Notes: generated by a model from the sequence alone, not told the origin. Counted from the stretch's first letter, positions 8,593 through 18,840 are shown. The stretch is DNA of 49,470 nucleotides from Thermaceae bacterium (GCA_026987375.1 JALSMT010000056.1:1-49470); one strand, 5' to 3'. A program made the numbers and translations.

Positions 8593-9477
8593 TCACGCCG
8601 CCGTCAGGTGGCGCGCCAGCCGCGCCGCCAGCCTGGCGTTTTCTTCCAGCAGACGCAGGTTTACCTCGTCGCTGAGGCCTCCCGAGAGCTCGCTCAGGCG
8701 CCGCAACAGGTAGGGAGTCAGCTCTTTGCCGCCCACACCGGCCTCCTGCGCTTCTTTATTGGCCTGGTTTACCCAGGTCATTACCTCGTCAAAGGGTATC
8801 CCCTTGCTGACGGGGTTGAAGAGCATCGTGCTCGAGCTCAGGCCCAGTTCGCGGGCGGCGCGCCAGGCGGCCGCCACGTCCGCTTCGCTCCAAGCCGTAG
8901 CGGGGAGCTCGTAAGGAGAGTCGGGCGAGTGGAACGCCGGCAAGAACCTCGTTTTAAAACCCAAGACGCCGACGCCGTAGCTCTCCAGGCGCTCGAGCGT
9001 GGCCCCCAGGTCGAGGATGCTCTTGGGGCCCGAAGAGACGACCACGATGGGCGTGCGCGAAAGGGCCGTCAGGTCGCCGGACTCGTCGAAGGGCAGCGGA
9101 TGCACCCCGCCTATTCCACCGGTAGCGAAGACGCGAATACCGGCCCGCGCCGCCAGGTGCGAGGTGGCGGCTACGGTAGTGCCCCCCCACTTTTTCTGCG
9201 CCACTATGCTGGGCATGTTCCAGAGACTGGCCTTTTCTACGTCGCCGCGCTGGGATAGTCTCTCTAGCTCTTCGTCGCCGAGGCCAACTTTTACCTCGCC
9301 GGCTATTATCGCTATCGTGGCGGGAACGGCGCCCTCGTCGCGCACCGCCTCTTGCAGGCCGAGAGCCGTTTGCAGGTTTAACGGCGCAGGCAGGCCGTGC
9401 GTTATGACGGTAGACTCCAGGGCCACCACGGGCTTCTTTTCGTTTAGAGACTGCTGGATTAGCGGAGAGATTTGCAC
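8593..9477 (-). CDS. psuG: pseudouridine-5'-phosphate glycosidase
   Basis: 294 residues, a match to PsuG/YeiN in length and motifs: VALESTVITHGLP near residue 18, the segment VGLGDEELERL, and FATGGIGGVHP near 115. The enzyme splits pseudouridine 5'-phosphate into uracil and ribose 5-phosphate in the cytoplasm. The start is GTG 9477, 6 bases after a TAGACT box at 9484-9489, so the mRNA should be leaderless. No PsuK kinase partner is next to it. The gene ends 26 bases before the RodZ-like gene, which has its own -10 box in that gap. Confidence 0.92.
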   Translation of the reverse strand: MQISPLIQQSLNEKKPVVALESTVITHGLPAPLNLQTALGLQEAVRDEGAVPATIAIIAGEVKVGLGDEELERLSQRGDVEKASLWNMPSIVAQKKWGGTTVAATSHLAARAGIRVFATGGIGGVHPLPFDESGDLTALSRTPIVVVSSGPKSILDLGATLERLESYGVGVLGFKTRFLPAFHSPDSPYELPATAWSEADVAAAWRAARELGLSSSTMLFNPVSKGIPFDEVMTWVNQANKEAQEAGVGGKELTPYLLRRLSELSGGLSDEVNLRLLEENARLAARLARHLTAA

Positions 9478-9483
9478 CAGCTC

Positions 9484-9521
9484 AGTCTAACAGCGGGCCC
9501 CGCGGCTCGCGCGGGTAAGAT
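9484..9521. promoter_or_regulatory. back-to-back leaderless -10 boxes of psuG and LOG gene
   Basis: The 50-base gap between divergent starts 9477 and 9528 holds TAGACT on the minus strand (9484-9489) and TAAGAT on the plus strand (9516-9521). Each ends exactly 6 bases before its start codon. The DNA between them is nearly all G/C and shows no TTGACA-like -35, so both promoters appear to rest on the -10 alone. Confidence 0.65.
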
Positions 9522-9527
9522 GGCGGT

Positions 9528-10061
9528 ATGTCGGTTCCTGTGATAGCGGTATTCGGATCCTCGCGCACCCGTCCGGGATCCGCGGCCTGGGAGCAGGCCT
9601 TCTCTTGGGGCGAGGCAATTGCCCGCGGCGGTTTCGCCGTCGCCAGCGGCGGTTACGGCGGCAGCATGGAGGCCCTCAGCAAGGGCGCTGAGGCCGCAGG
9701 CGGCCTGGTGATTGGCGTTACCGCGCCCGACCTCTTCAAGTCGCGCAGCGGCGCCAACGCCCACGTAGACGTAGAGTTTCCCGCCCCCACGCTCACCGGA
9801 CGCATCGAGCGCATGCTCGAGATGAGCCGCGCGGCGCTGGCCCTGCCTGGCGGTCTGGGCACGCTGGCGGAAATATTAGTTGCCTGGAACGTTGCTTATA
9901 TTCAGCGTTTGCAAAACCTGCCGGTTCTTCCCTTGGCGGTAGACTACCGCTGGCTGGGAATGTTCAGGCCGCACCTGGAGGTATCGCAAAGAGAGATAGA
10001 TTTACTAAGAGCCATCAGCTCGCTCGATGATCTGCGAGACTTCCTCGAAAGCCTGACTTGA
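9528..10061 (+). CDS. LOG-family (TIGR00725-type) nucleotide-binding protein
   Basis: 177 residues with a Rossmann-like fold of the LOG/lysine-decarboxylase-like family. Seen: VIAVFGSSRT at the N-terminus, ASGGYGGSMEALSKGA (near residue 39), and LPGGLGTLAEILVAWN (near 106), which is the PGGxGTxxE motif. LOG enzymes release cytokinin-like bases from ribotides; related bacterial forms hydrolyse nucleoside monophosphates, and many are unassigned. It is leaderless (TAAGAT, 6 bases before ATG) and divergent from psuG, another nucleotide-salvage enzyme. The pairing hints at nucleotide turnover, but this is inference. Confidence 0.8.
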   Translation: MSVPVIAVFGSSRTRPGSAAWEQAFSWGEAIARGGFAVASGGYGGSMEALSKGAEAAGGLVIGVTAPDLFKSRSGANAHVDVEFPAPTLTGRIERMLEMSRAALALPGGLGTLAEILVAWNVAYIQRLQNLPVLPLAVDYRWLGMFRPHLEVSQREIDLLRAISSLDDLRDFLESLT

Positions 10062-10108
10062 CGGCGGAGCGGCCTTGCCGTGAGGGATGCTTGAGCCCGC
10101 GCTTAGGG

Positions 10109-10723
10109 CTATTCCTCCAGGCTCCAAACCTCCCGCGGCGGCGGCCCGTTTTTCCAGGCTTCCAGCAGGGCGGCGAGAGCCCTGCCGCGGTGCGAGTGGC
10201 GGGATTTTTCCTCTGGGCTCATTTCCGCGAAAGTTTTTTTCAGCTGCGGCAGGTAAAAAAGCGGATCGTAGCCGAAGCCGCCGCCGCCGCGGGGAGCTTC
10301 TAAAATAACCCCCTCAACCTCGCCGCGGTAGCTCTCGACGTGCCCGTCTGGGTAGGCCAGCGTCAAGACCGCTACGAAACGGGCGCTGCGCTCAGCGGGC
10401 GGCACGTTGCGCAGGCGCTCCAGCAAATAGACGTTGCGGTCGCGGTCGCTGCTGCGGCCGCCGTAGCGCGCGGAGTAGACTCCCGGCTCCCCCCCCAGGG
10501 CGTCTACCATCAGCCCGGAATCGTCGGCCAGCGCCGGCAGTCCAGTTTTTTGGGAGGTAAAAGCCGCCTTCATTAGAGCGTTGTCGTCGAAGGTGGAACC
10601 CGTTTCTGGCGGTAGCGTTACCGGAAAGTCTATCAGCGGCAGCAGCTTCCAGCCCAGGGGGCCGAGCCCTTCGGATAGCTCGCGAAACTTACCGGCGTTG
10701 GTGGTCGCTATTACAACCTGCAT
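10109..10723 (-). CDS. rdgB: non-canonical purine NTP pyrophosphatase, RdgB/HAM1 family
   Basis: 204 residues. The N-terminal VIATTNAGKFREL and the ALADDSGLMVDALGG segment, followed by GVYSARYGG, are the substrate-binding and catalytic parts of the HAM1 family. The enzyme hydrolyses ITP, XTP and their deoxy forms to the monophosphate and keeps damaged purines out of DNA and RNA. It lies 5 bases after the rph stop, and GGAGGGG inside the last codons of rph is a plausible ribosome site, so the two form an operon. An rph-rdgB pair is a common arrangement. Confidence 0.95.
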   Translation of the reverse strand: MQVVIATTNAGKFRELSEGLGPLGWKLLPLIDFPVTLPPETGSTFDDNALMKAAFTSQKTGLPALADDSGLMVDALGGEPGVYSARYGGRSSDRDRNVYLLERLRNVPPAERSARFVAVLTLAYPDGHVESYRGEVEGVILEAPRGGGGFGYDPLFYLPQLKKTFAEMSPEEKSRHSHRGRALAALLEAWKNGPPPREVWSLEE

Positions 10724-10728
10724 CTTTA

Positions 10729-11451
10729 TTAAGATACCCCTCCGGCGAGCTGCTTGTGTACTTCGGCTACGAGAGCGGGGATCTGCCGCAGACCCTCGTC
10801 AATCATCTTCTCGAAGACGGCGCGCGGTACGGGCCTGCCCTCGCCGCCGCCGTGGACTTCTATCAGCTCGCCCTCTGCGGTACCTACGACCGTCAGGTCG
10901 GCGTAGGCGCCGTCGTCTTCGCCAGCGTCGAGGTCTACTAAAATCTCCTCGCCGCCCTTCCAACCCAGGCTGATTGCGCCCAGCTCGGTCAGGGGCCAGT
11001 CGTCTATCTTGCCCTTCTTCACCAGTGCGTCGAAAGCCTGCACCAAAGAGGCGTAGCCCCCTAGGATAGACGCCACGCGCGTACCTCCGTCCGCCTGGAT
11101 TACGTCGGCGTCTATCACTATCGTTTGATTGGGCAGCATCTCCAGGTCTACCACCGCCCTGAAAGCGCGGCCCAAAAAGCGCTGCACCTCTTGGGTGCGG
11201 CCGCCCAGCTTGTAGCGCTCGCGCTGGCTGCGGCTGGTGGTGCTGCGGGGCAGCAGGTTGTACTCGGCCATGAGCCAGCCGCTGCGCTTGCCCTGCATGT
11301 GCCGCGGTACGCCCGGCGTTAGGCTGAGCGCCACCAGCACACGGGTCTTACCCAGCTCTACCAGCGCCGAGCCCTCGGCGTAGTCGAGGTAGGCGGGGGT
11401 CACTTTGAGGAGGCGGTGCTCGTTGGGGGCGCGGCCGTCTTTGCGATTCAT
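10729..11451 (-). CDS. rph: ribonuclease PH
   Basis: 240 residues, full length for RNase PH, a phosphorolytic 3'-5' exoribonuclease that trims tRNA ends. Typical stretches are the R-x-D-G-R near the N-terminus (NRKDGRAPNE), EGSALVELGKTRVLVA, and the active-site region SQRERYKLGGRTQEVQRFLG with the arginines, then DVIQADGGTRVASI. The start is ATG 11451 behind TAGGAG; TAAAGT at 11467-11472 could be the -10 of a short-leader promoter. First gene of the rph-rdgB operon. Confidence 0.96.
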   Translation of the reverse strand: MNRKDGRAPNEHRLLKVTPAYLDYAEGSALVELGKTRVLVALSLTPGVPRHMQGKRSGWLMAEYNLLPRSTTSRSQRERYKLGGRTQEVQRFLGRAFRAVVDLEMLPNQTIVIDADVIQADGGTRVASILGGYASLVQAFDALVKKGKIDDWPLTELGAISLGWKGGEEILVDLDAGEDDGAYADLTVVGTAEGELIEVHGGGEGRPVPRAVFEKMIDEGLRQIPALVAEVHKQLAGGVS

Positions 11452-11574
11452 GACACTCCTAACTCTACTTTATGCGCGCAGGCGGCGTCGGCGGACGTTC
11501 GCCGCGGCCCGGCCGCATACGCGCCATCCTTTTTGTTCCGCCTGGGGTTTGAAACCATGCGAGCCATACTAGCG

Positions 11575-11580
11575 TAATCT
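11575..11580 (+). promoter_or_regulatory. leaderless -10 box of the binding-protein/two-component operon
   Basis: TAATCT ends 6 bases before the ATG at 11587 and no ribosome site lies between. A TTGAAA at 11549-11554 is 20 bases upstream of the box, too far for a normal -35. The box would drive the whole 11587-15892 unit. Confidence 0.55.
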
Positions 11581-11586
11581 TGAGGT

Positions 11587-12528
11587 ATGCGGCGAGGTTT
11601 GCGGCTTTGGCTCGTAATAATGTTGATTGCGGTGGCTGCTTGCGCGCGCCCTCCCCAGCGCCAGGTGAGGGTGGTGGTATCGGGCTCGGGAAGGCTGGCG
11701 CGGGCCTCGGGTTTCGTTTCCCAGCTGAACGATTATCAGCTCAAAAACGTAAAGGTGGTGGTTTGCGACGCGGCCGGAAACGGCGGCCGTCTGGCCCGTT
11801 GCGCCAGCGGCGGCCCGGCGCTCTTCGTAACCGTGGGAGGGGTGGAGACCAAAACGGTCATGCAGGCCGGGGGCGGGACGCCGGTTATCTACGTGGGCAT
11901 CGCCGCCTCGTTGGACTGGGGCTACGTCAAAAAGCTGAGCCGCCCCGGCGGCCGCGCCAGCGGGGTGGACAACAACTACGCCGAGCTATCGGGCAAGCGG
12001 CTGCAGTTACTCAAGACCGCTTTGCCGACGCTCGACAGAGTGCTGGTGGTTTATCAGCCCAGCGTCGTCCCTACGCCGCGGGGCCTGGATTACCTGCGCC
12101 GCGCCGCCCGGGTATTGCGGGTAAAACTCGGTTATTTCCCCGTGGAAAAACCCGCTGACATAGACGCTTTGGGCGGCGCGCTGGACGCCGGGGGAGAGCA
12201 GGCGGTCTTTTTGATGCCGAGTTTCGTAATAGAAAACTCCTTCGACAAAATAGTGCGCGCCGCAGACGACGCCGGGATACCCGTAGTCGGCTTGCACGCG
12301 GCGCAAGTAAAACAAGGCGCTTTCCTGGCGTACGGCGCGGACGGTGCGGCCATGGGCAGGCAGGCGGCGCGGATGGCGCGACAGGTGCTGCTGGGCTACC
12401 CGGTAGCGGAGATGCCGGTAGAACGGCCCTTACAAACGAGCTTTTCTCTCAACCTGAAGGTGGCTCGGCGGCTGGGTTTGCGCCTCGAGCCCAGGGCGCT
12501 CGACCTGGCGCAGGAGGTGGTGCGTTAG
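11587..12528 (+). CDS. substrate-binding lipoprotein, ABC_sub_bind (PF04392) type, likely a sensor partner
   Basis: 313 residues. The N-terminus MRRGLRLWLVIMLIAVAAC ends in a lipobox with the cysteine at position 19, so the protein should be an anchored lipoprotein outside the inner membrane. The body has two Rossmann-like lobes with GTPVIYVGIAASLDWGYV, SRPGGRASGVDNNYAELSGK and AYGADGAAMGRQAARMARQV, the pattern of the PF04392 binding proteins of ABC systems. No ABC permease or ATPase gene is near. Instead its stop (TAG, 12526-12528) overlaps the GTG start of a sensor kinase. This strongly suggests the protein presents its ligand to the kinase. The ligand is unknown; a sulfur oxyanion is proposed from the downstream tsdA gene. 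Confidence 0.85.
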   Translation: MRRGLRLWLVIMLIAVAACARPPQRQVRVVVSGSGRLARASGFVSQLNDYQLKNVKVVVCDAAGNGGRLARCASGGPALFVTVGGVETKTVMQAGGGTPVIYVGIAASLDWGYVKKLSRPGGRASGVDNNYAELSGKRLQLLKTALPTLDRVLVVYQPSVVPTPRGLDYLRRAARVLRVKLGYFPVEKPADIDALGGALDAGGEQAVFLMPSFVIENSFDKIVRAADDAGIPVVGLHAAQVKQGAFLAYGADGAAMGRQAARMARQVLLGYPVAEMPVERPLQTSFSLNLKVARRLGLRLEPRALDLAQEVVR

Positions 12529-14291
12529 TGCGTTTCGGCTGGTTTTCGCGTCTGGAGGGGCGGTTTACCCTGGCCGCCGCGTTGTCTGCGGGTGTTCCCT
12601 TGCTGATCGTGGGCGCGGTGGCTTGGTACGGTCTCAGCCGCAGCTACCTGCGTACCGCCGGAGAGCGCTTGGACAGTGAAGCGGCGCGTTTGCAGGCGCA
12701 GCTGGACACGAGGATAGGGCTGATCGCGGGGGTGCTCAGACAAGTGCTGATTGCCGATGGCGGTGATGATTGGGCGCTGCGCGCCGCCGGGATGCAGCTG
12801 CCCGAGGTGGTGCAGCTGCAGCTGCGACGTGGGAGAAAGACCGTGGCGTTGTGGTCCCGCTTCGAGGTGGTCCCCCACGAGCTAGAGCCGGTGGCCCGCA
12901 GCGACGTAGCGGAGACCTGGGGCCCGGTGCGCCCAGATAGCTGGGGAGAACCTCAGCTAACGCTAGGACTCAGCGATTACCGGGGGCGGATGCTCGACGC
13001 CCGCCTGCGTGCGCCGCTTTTGTGGGAGGCGCTGGTAGAATTGCACCAACCCAACCTGCACGCTTACCTGCTCGATCGTGACGGTCGCCGCATAGCCAGC
13101 TCCAACCTGGTGGAGGTGTTGCGCGGCGCAGGCGTGCCGAGGGAGGTGCTGCAGGCTGCGCCGGGTCGGGTGTTCCGCTTCCGTGACGTCCGCGGGGTCG
13201 AGCAGCTGGCTGTCGCGCGCAGCGTAGACAAACTGGGGGGTCGTCTGGTGGTTGAGGCGCCGGTAGCCGCGCTGCTGGCGCCTTTGCGGACCGCCTTGTT
13301 GTTGCTGCTGGCGACAGTCTTACTGGCGTTGGCGGCCAGCGCCTGGCCTGGCTGGCGTTTGGCGAGAGCGGTTACCAGGCCGCTCGACGAGCTGGCGCGG
13401 GGTGCGGGAGAGCTCGAGCGGGGCGAGTTGGACGCGCCGCTGCGAGCGTCCGGCCCTCCGGAGGCGCGCAGTGCGGTGCAGGCCTTCAACCGCATGGCGA
13501 CTGAGCTAAAGCGCAGCCACCAGGAACTAGCCCGTTACGCCGCAGAGTTGGAAGAGCGCGTGGACGAACGCACCGAAGCGCTGCGGTTGGCCTTACAGCG
13601 GGCGCTCGAGGCGGATAGCGCCAAGACCCGCTTTCTCGCCTCCGTTTCCCACGAGCTGCGTACGCCGCTGGCGAACATCAAGGGTTTCGCCAGCACCATG
13701 CTGGCCAGCGACGTCACTTGGCGTCCCCAAGAGGCGGAAGAGTTTTTACGGATCATCGAGGGGGAAGCTGACCGCATGCACTACCTGGTAAACGACCTGC
13801 TGGACTTGGCCAAGGGGGGTCGCGGCGAGTTTGCGGTCAGCAAGCAGCCGCAACACCCGGCGCGCTTGCTGCGCAGCCTGATGGAGCGGCTGCAAAGCGT
13901 CGCCGCGGGCAGAGAGCTGCGCCTTAAGTTGGATTCCAACCTGCCCTGCCTGCAGGTGGACGCCGAAAGGCTGCGCAGCGTCTTGGTCAATCTAGTGGAG
14001 AACGCGGCCAAATACTCAACCGCGGGTCAGCCTATCGAGCTAAGTGTCAATAAAGCAGAGGGATACCTGCGCTTTGCCGTGCGCGATTACGGCCCTGGAA
14101 TGCGCCCGGAGACGGTCGATAGGGCCTTCCAGCCGTTTTTTCGCGGCGACGAGTCTACCAGCGGCAGCGGCTTGGGTTTGGCCATAGCCAAAGAGATAAT
14201 AGCGGCGCACGGCGGTGATATTGGCGTTATCAGCGACGGAGGCGGTACCGAAGTCTGGTTTACCCTGCCATTGGAGGGAGTGAATGATTAA
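12528..14291 (+). CDS. membrane sensor histidine kinase
   Basis: 587 residues. Membrane helices lie at about 14-34 and 252-272, enclosing an outer domain of about 215 residues. Then come a HAMP segment (about 273-325), a short coiled coil (about 325-360) and the kinase core. The phospho-acceptor is in SVSHELRTPLANIKG (His near 375); ATP-binding boxes are NLVENAAKYS, DYGPGMRPE and GSGLGLAIAKEI. The GTG start (12528) shares one base with the preceding stop, and AGGAGGTG lies upstream in the binding-protein gene. The outer domain is presumably contacted by the loaded binding lipoprotein. The 3' end overlaps the response regulator by 8 bases. Confidence 0.92.
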   Translation: MRFGWFSRLEGRFTLAAALSAGVPLLIVGAVAWYGLSRSYLRTAGERLDSEAARLQAQLDTRIGLIAGVLRQVLIADGGDDWALRAAGMQLPEVVQLQLRRGRKTVALWSRFEVVPHELEPVARSDVAETWGPVRPDSWGEPQLTLGLSDYRGRMLDARLRAPLLWEALVELHQPNLHAYLLDRDGRRIASSNLVEVLRGAGVPREVLQAAPGRVFRFRDVRGVEQLAVARSVDKLGGRLVVEAPVAALLAPLRTALLLLLATVLLALAASAWPGWRLARAVTRPLDELARGAGELERGELDAPLRASGPPEARSAVQAFNRMATELKRSHQELARYAAELEERVDERTEALRLALQRALEADSAKTRFLASVSHELRTPLANIKGFASTMLASDVTWRPQEAEEFLRIIEGEADRMHYLVNDLLDLAKGGRGEFAVSKQPQHPARLLRSLMERLQSVAAGRELRLKLDSNLPCLQVDAERLRSVLVNLVENAAKYSTAGQPIELSVNKAEGYLRFAVRDYGPGMRPETVDRAFQPFFRGDESTSGSGLGLAIAKEIIAAHGGDIGVISDGGGTEVWFTLPLEGVND

Positions 14292-14940
14292 GGTATTGGT
14301 CATAGACGACGATCCTCACCTGCTGCGCTTGGTCGAGGCGAATCTAAAAGCCAGGGGCTACGCGACCGAGGCGGCATCCAGCGCCGAGGAAGGCTTGGCG
14401 CTCTTGCGGCAGGCCGATTATTCTTGCGTGTTGTTGGACCTGATGTTGCCGGGGGTTAGCGGCCAGCAGTTCATTCGCGAGGCGCGACTCTTTAGCAACG
14501 TGCCGATAGTGGTGATGAGCGCCTTGGGAGAGGAAGAGCGCAAAGTCGAGGCTCTAGACCTAGGCGCGGACGATTACCTGACCAAGCCCTTCGGGGTGGC
14601 GGAGCTCTTGGCGCGACTGCGCGCGGCGATCCGCCGCTACGGCGGCGCTGCTAACGCGAAGGCCGCCTACGCCGGTTTCTCTTTCGATCCTGGTGGCGGA
14701 TTTGTTAGAGTCAATGGCGCGGAGATAAAGCTAACGCCGATAGAGTACGCCTTACTGTTGCGTCTCTCCCAGGCCGCGGGCAACACCGTCTCGCACGCGG
14801 AGCTGCTAGACGCGGTGTGGGGGCGCGGTTCCGGCGAGGATCACTACCTGCACGTTTATATTGGCCGCCTGCGCCGCAAGATGGGGGAGAACGCCGCCAT
14901 AGAGAGCGTTCCCGGCACCGGATACAGGCTGATTGTTTAG
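14284..14940 (+). CDS. OmpR/PhoB-family response regulator
   Basis: 218 residues. A receiver domain (1-118) has the acidic pocket IDDD at 7-10, the phospho-acceptor Asp52 (LLDLMLPG) and Lys101 (LTKPFG). A winged-helix DNA-binding domain follows (about 130-218, with LTPIEYALLLRLSQ and the C-terminal GTGYRLIV). GGAGGGAGTGA precedes the ATG, which lies inside the kinase gene (overlap 14284-14291), so the pair is translated together. tsdA follows after only 46 bases with no terminator, so the regulator and its probable target are one transcript. Confidence 0.95.
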   Translation: MIKVLVIDDDPHLLRLVEANLKARGYATEAASSAEEGLALLRQADYSCVLLDLMLPGVSGQQFIREARLFSNVPIVVMSALGEEERKVEALDLGADDYLTKPFGVAELLARLRAAIRRYGGAANAKAAYAGFSFDPGGGFVRVNGAEIKLTPIEYALLLRLSQAAGNTVSHAELLDAVWGRGSGEDHYLHVYIGRLRRKMGENAAIESVPGTGYRLIV

Positions 14941-14986
14941 GACATTTTTACGCGGTTACCGTTTCAATTAGCGCGAGGTGATATTT

Positions 14987-15892
14987 ATGAAGAGAAGAAA
15001 CCTGGCGTTACTAGCGGCGGCCGCCCTGGCGCTTGGCATCGTGCTGGCGGACGGCGGGGCCCCCTGGCCCACCCAGAACATTCCCAAGGAAGCGCCCGAC
15101 GCCCCCAAAGCCTACCCCCCCGGAGAGCTGGGCAAGATGGTCAAGCTGGGCGAAGACATCTTCAACAACACCGATACCCACCCACTCAGCAAGCAGTACG
15201 TCGGCAACAAACTACAGTGCAAGAGCTGCCACTCCAACAGCGGCAAGGACAAGACCCGCTACTCCACCTTCATCGGCACCGCCAGCTCATTCCCCGCTTA
15301 CAGCCCGCGCGAAAAGACCGTTCTCACCCTGGAGGGCCGCAGCCTCAACTGCTTCATGCGCTCCATGAACGGTATTCGCCCGCCGGTCGGCTCTAAGGTC
15401 TCGGTAGCGCTGGCTACCTACATAACCTGGATCTCCACCGGTATGCCGGTAGACATGAACCCCAACAAACCCGTCGGTCCTTACAACTACCCCTGGCCCG
15501 ACCCCGAGGTTATCAGCGTGGTCAAGTCGGGCAAGGTGGACATGGCCAACGGCGAAAAGATCTACAACACCCAGTGCGCCGCCTGTCACGGTACGGACGG
15601 CAACGGCATCGGCCCCTTCCCGCCGGTCTGGGGAGACAACTCGTACAACTCCGGCGCCGGCATGTCTAACGTCATCAAGGGCGGCAGCTGGGTCAGGTAC
15701 AACATGCCCCCGGGCTATGCCCACCTGAGCGCGCAGCAGGCCGCCGACGTAATGGCCTACGTCAACAGCCACCCGCGCCCCAGCTTCAAGCTGACCGAGC
15801 ACCTGCCCCCGGCCGAAAAAATGGGCGAGTACAACACCAACGTCCCCGAGCAGATTATCCCCGCGCCCACCTGGCCGCCCAAGAAAAAGTAA
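14987..15892 (+). CDS. tsdA: dihaem cytochrome c, TsdA-type thiosulfate dehydrogenase / tetrathionate reductase
   Basis: 301 residues. A signal peptide (about 1-24) is followed by two c-haem sites, CKSCH (78-82) and CAACH (197-201). Cys122 in LNCFMRSMNG matches the place of the rare Cys ligand of the active-site haem in TsdA, and Met240 (YNMPPG) is a likely ligand of the second haem. FPPVWGDNSYNSGAGM is also typical of TsdA. The family joins two thiosulfates to tetrathionate, or runs in reverse, in the periplasm. I chose ATG 14987 because GAGGTGA lies 5 bases upstream and the signal peptide then starts with MKRR. It lies 46 bases after the response regulator and ends at a strong terminator. 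TsdA is not proven: close dihaem relatives with other jobs exist. Confidence 0.82.
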   Translation: MKRRNLALLAAAALALGIVLADGGAPWPTQNIPKEAPDAPKAYPPGELGKMVKLGEDIFNNTDTHPLSKQYVGNKLQCKSCHSNSGKDKTRYSTFIGTASSFPAYSPREKTVLTLEGRSLNCFMRSMNGIRPPVGSKVSVALATYITWISTGMPVDMNPNKPVGPYNYPWPDPEVISVVKSGKVDMANGEKIYNTQCAACHGTDGNGIGPFPPVWGDNSYNSGAGMSNVIKGGSWVRYNMPPGYAHLSAQQAADVMAYVNSHPRPSFKLTEHLPPAEKMGEYNTNVPEQIIPAPTWPPKKK

Positions 15893-15906
15893 CCTTAAGC
15901 GATGAG

Positions 15907-15940
15907 GAGCGCGGCCGCGGCCGCGCTCCATTTTTCTATT
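15907..15940 (+). terminator. intrinsic terminator after first tsdA
   Basis: GAGCGCGGCC (15907-15916) and GGCCGCGCTC (15919-15928) form a perfect 10-base-pair stem around GC, followed by a T-run from 15931. A long GC stem plus T-run is a standard terminator, so the second tsdA probably has its own promoter or depends on read-through. Confidence 0.85.
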
Positions 15941-16135
15941 CTCTCCGCTTATGCCGCCAAAGGCGGGAGAGCTTCTCCACGCAATGGCGGCTTTTGCTTG
16001 CGGCGCGCTCCTGTCGTTTGAAGGCGAGGGCCCTTGCTGACCCTGCGGCGATTTTGCCTGGCGGCGAGGCCGGACCACTCCTCGTTTAGGACTTTTTTAG
16101 GCGCCTCCAAGTGAAATTGCCGTGAGGTGATGACT

Positions 16136-17038
<903 letters not shown>

Positions 17039-17055
17039 CCGGCCTTTCGAGAGTG

Positions 17056-17090
17056 GTCGCGGCGCTTACGGCGCCGCGACTTGTTTGTTT
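17056..17090 (+). terminator. intrinsic terminator after second tsdA
   Basis: GTCGCGGCGC (17056-17065) and GCGCCGCGAC (17071-17080) give a perfect 10-base-pair stem with a 5-base loop, followed by TTGTTTGTTT. Confidence 0.85.
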
Positions 17091-17373
17091 GGAAGGGGAC
17101 ACAGTGCAAATTCGGTTGCCTCGAAATCCACCCCCATTCGTCGCCCCCGCCCGCATGCTTTTCGTTATCCCGGACAAGGGTCCATAGGGCGCGTGACCCG
17201 GGGTCTAGCGGGTTCTAGCGAAAGAAGCCGTTGTCCTGGACGCGCGAAGCGCAGTCCATGCGGTGCGCATGCATTGTAGGGGTCGGATGAACCGCTAAGG
17301 ATGTTAAACGACGCTTCGTTCGGTTTGCCTAGCTTAGAATGGGTTGGGGTATACAGAACGAGGAGGAACAATT
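17091..17373. other. intergenic stretch, no gene seen
   Basis: About 280 bases between the tsdA terminator and the small amber-containing gene. No RNA gene fold, repeat or convincing reading frame was recognised. Its end holds TATACA (17350-17355) and the strong AGGAGGAAC ribosome site of the next gene. Confidence 0.4.
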
Positions 17374-17621
17374 ATGAAGGACGCCGATAGGATTCGTTAG
17401 TACCTGCGCGAACGTTTTGCGGAGGCGGAGGCGAAGGGATTGAGCGTCGTGTGCGTCAAGGCCGGCGACGCGCACAAGCAGCTAGGTCTTGTGAATCAGG
17501 CTCCGAACGTCGTGCGAGTCATGAAACAATTCCTGAGCGAAGCCCACCGCGATTTTATCGCCAAGGAGCCGTCCAGCGGTGAAGGAACGGACGTCATCTA
17601 CGTCTACCGCCTGCCCCGGCC

Positions 17622-17625
<4 letters not shown>
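17374..17625 (+). pseudogene. small conserved-looking gene with an in-frame amber codon
   Basis: ATG 17374 follows a very good AGGAGGAAC site. The frame reads MKDADRIR, then TAG at 17398-17400 (codon 9), then YLRERFAEAEAKGLSVVCVK and on to a TAG at 17623-17625, 83 residues if the first TAG is read. The text after the amber keeps coding character: amphipathic helix RYLRERFAEAEAKG-like, AGDAHKQLGLVNQAPNVVRV resembling a small helix-turn-helix, and a C-terminal beta pair (DVIYVYRLPRP). CAG (Gln) to TAG is the simplest change. I do not recognise a named family. Translation could restart inside, near 17440, but no good site is seen. It is a fresh pseudogene, a sequencing error or, less likely, a read-through gene. 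Confidence 0.55.
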
Positions 17626-18743
<1,118 letters not shown>

Positions 18744-18753
18744 ACGAGTGAAG

Positions 18754-18782
18754 AGTATACCCCTTGTTCGCGCCGGCTACAA
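18754..18782 (-). promoter_or_regulatory. ychF promoter
   Basis: On the minus strand TTGTAG (18777-18782) and TATACT (18754-18759) are 17 bases apart, a near-consensus housekeeping promoter. The -35 overlaps the T-run of the terminator that ends the upstream lipoprotein gene. Confidence 0.75.
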
Positions 18783-18814
18783 AAGGCCCCGCCCGCGTGG
18801 CGAACGCGGGCGGG
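18781..18814 (-). terminator. terminator of the duplicated-domain lipoprotein gene
   Basis: CCCGCCCGCGT and ACGCGGGCGGG (18788-18798 and 18804-18814) form an 11-base-pair stem with a 5-base loop; on the minus strand it is followed by GGCCTTTT. Confidence 0.8.
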
Positions 18815-18840
18815 CAGATTGGAGGAGTAGCGCAGTAACG

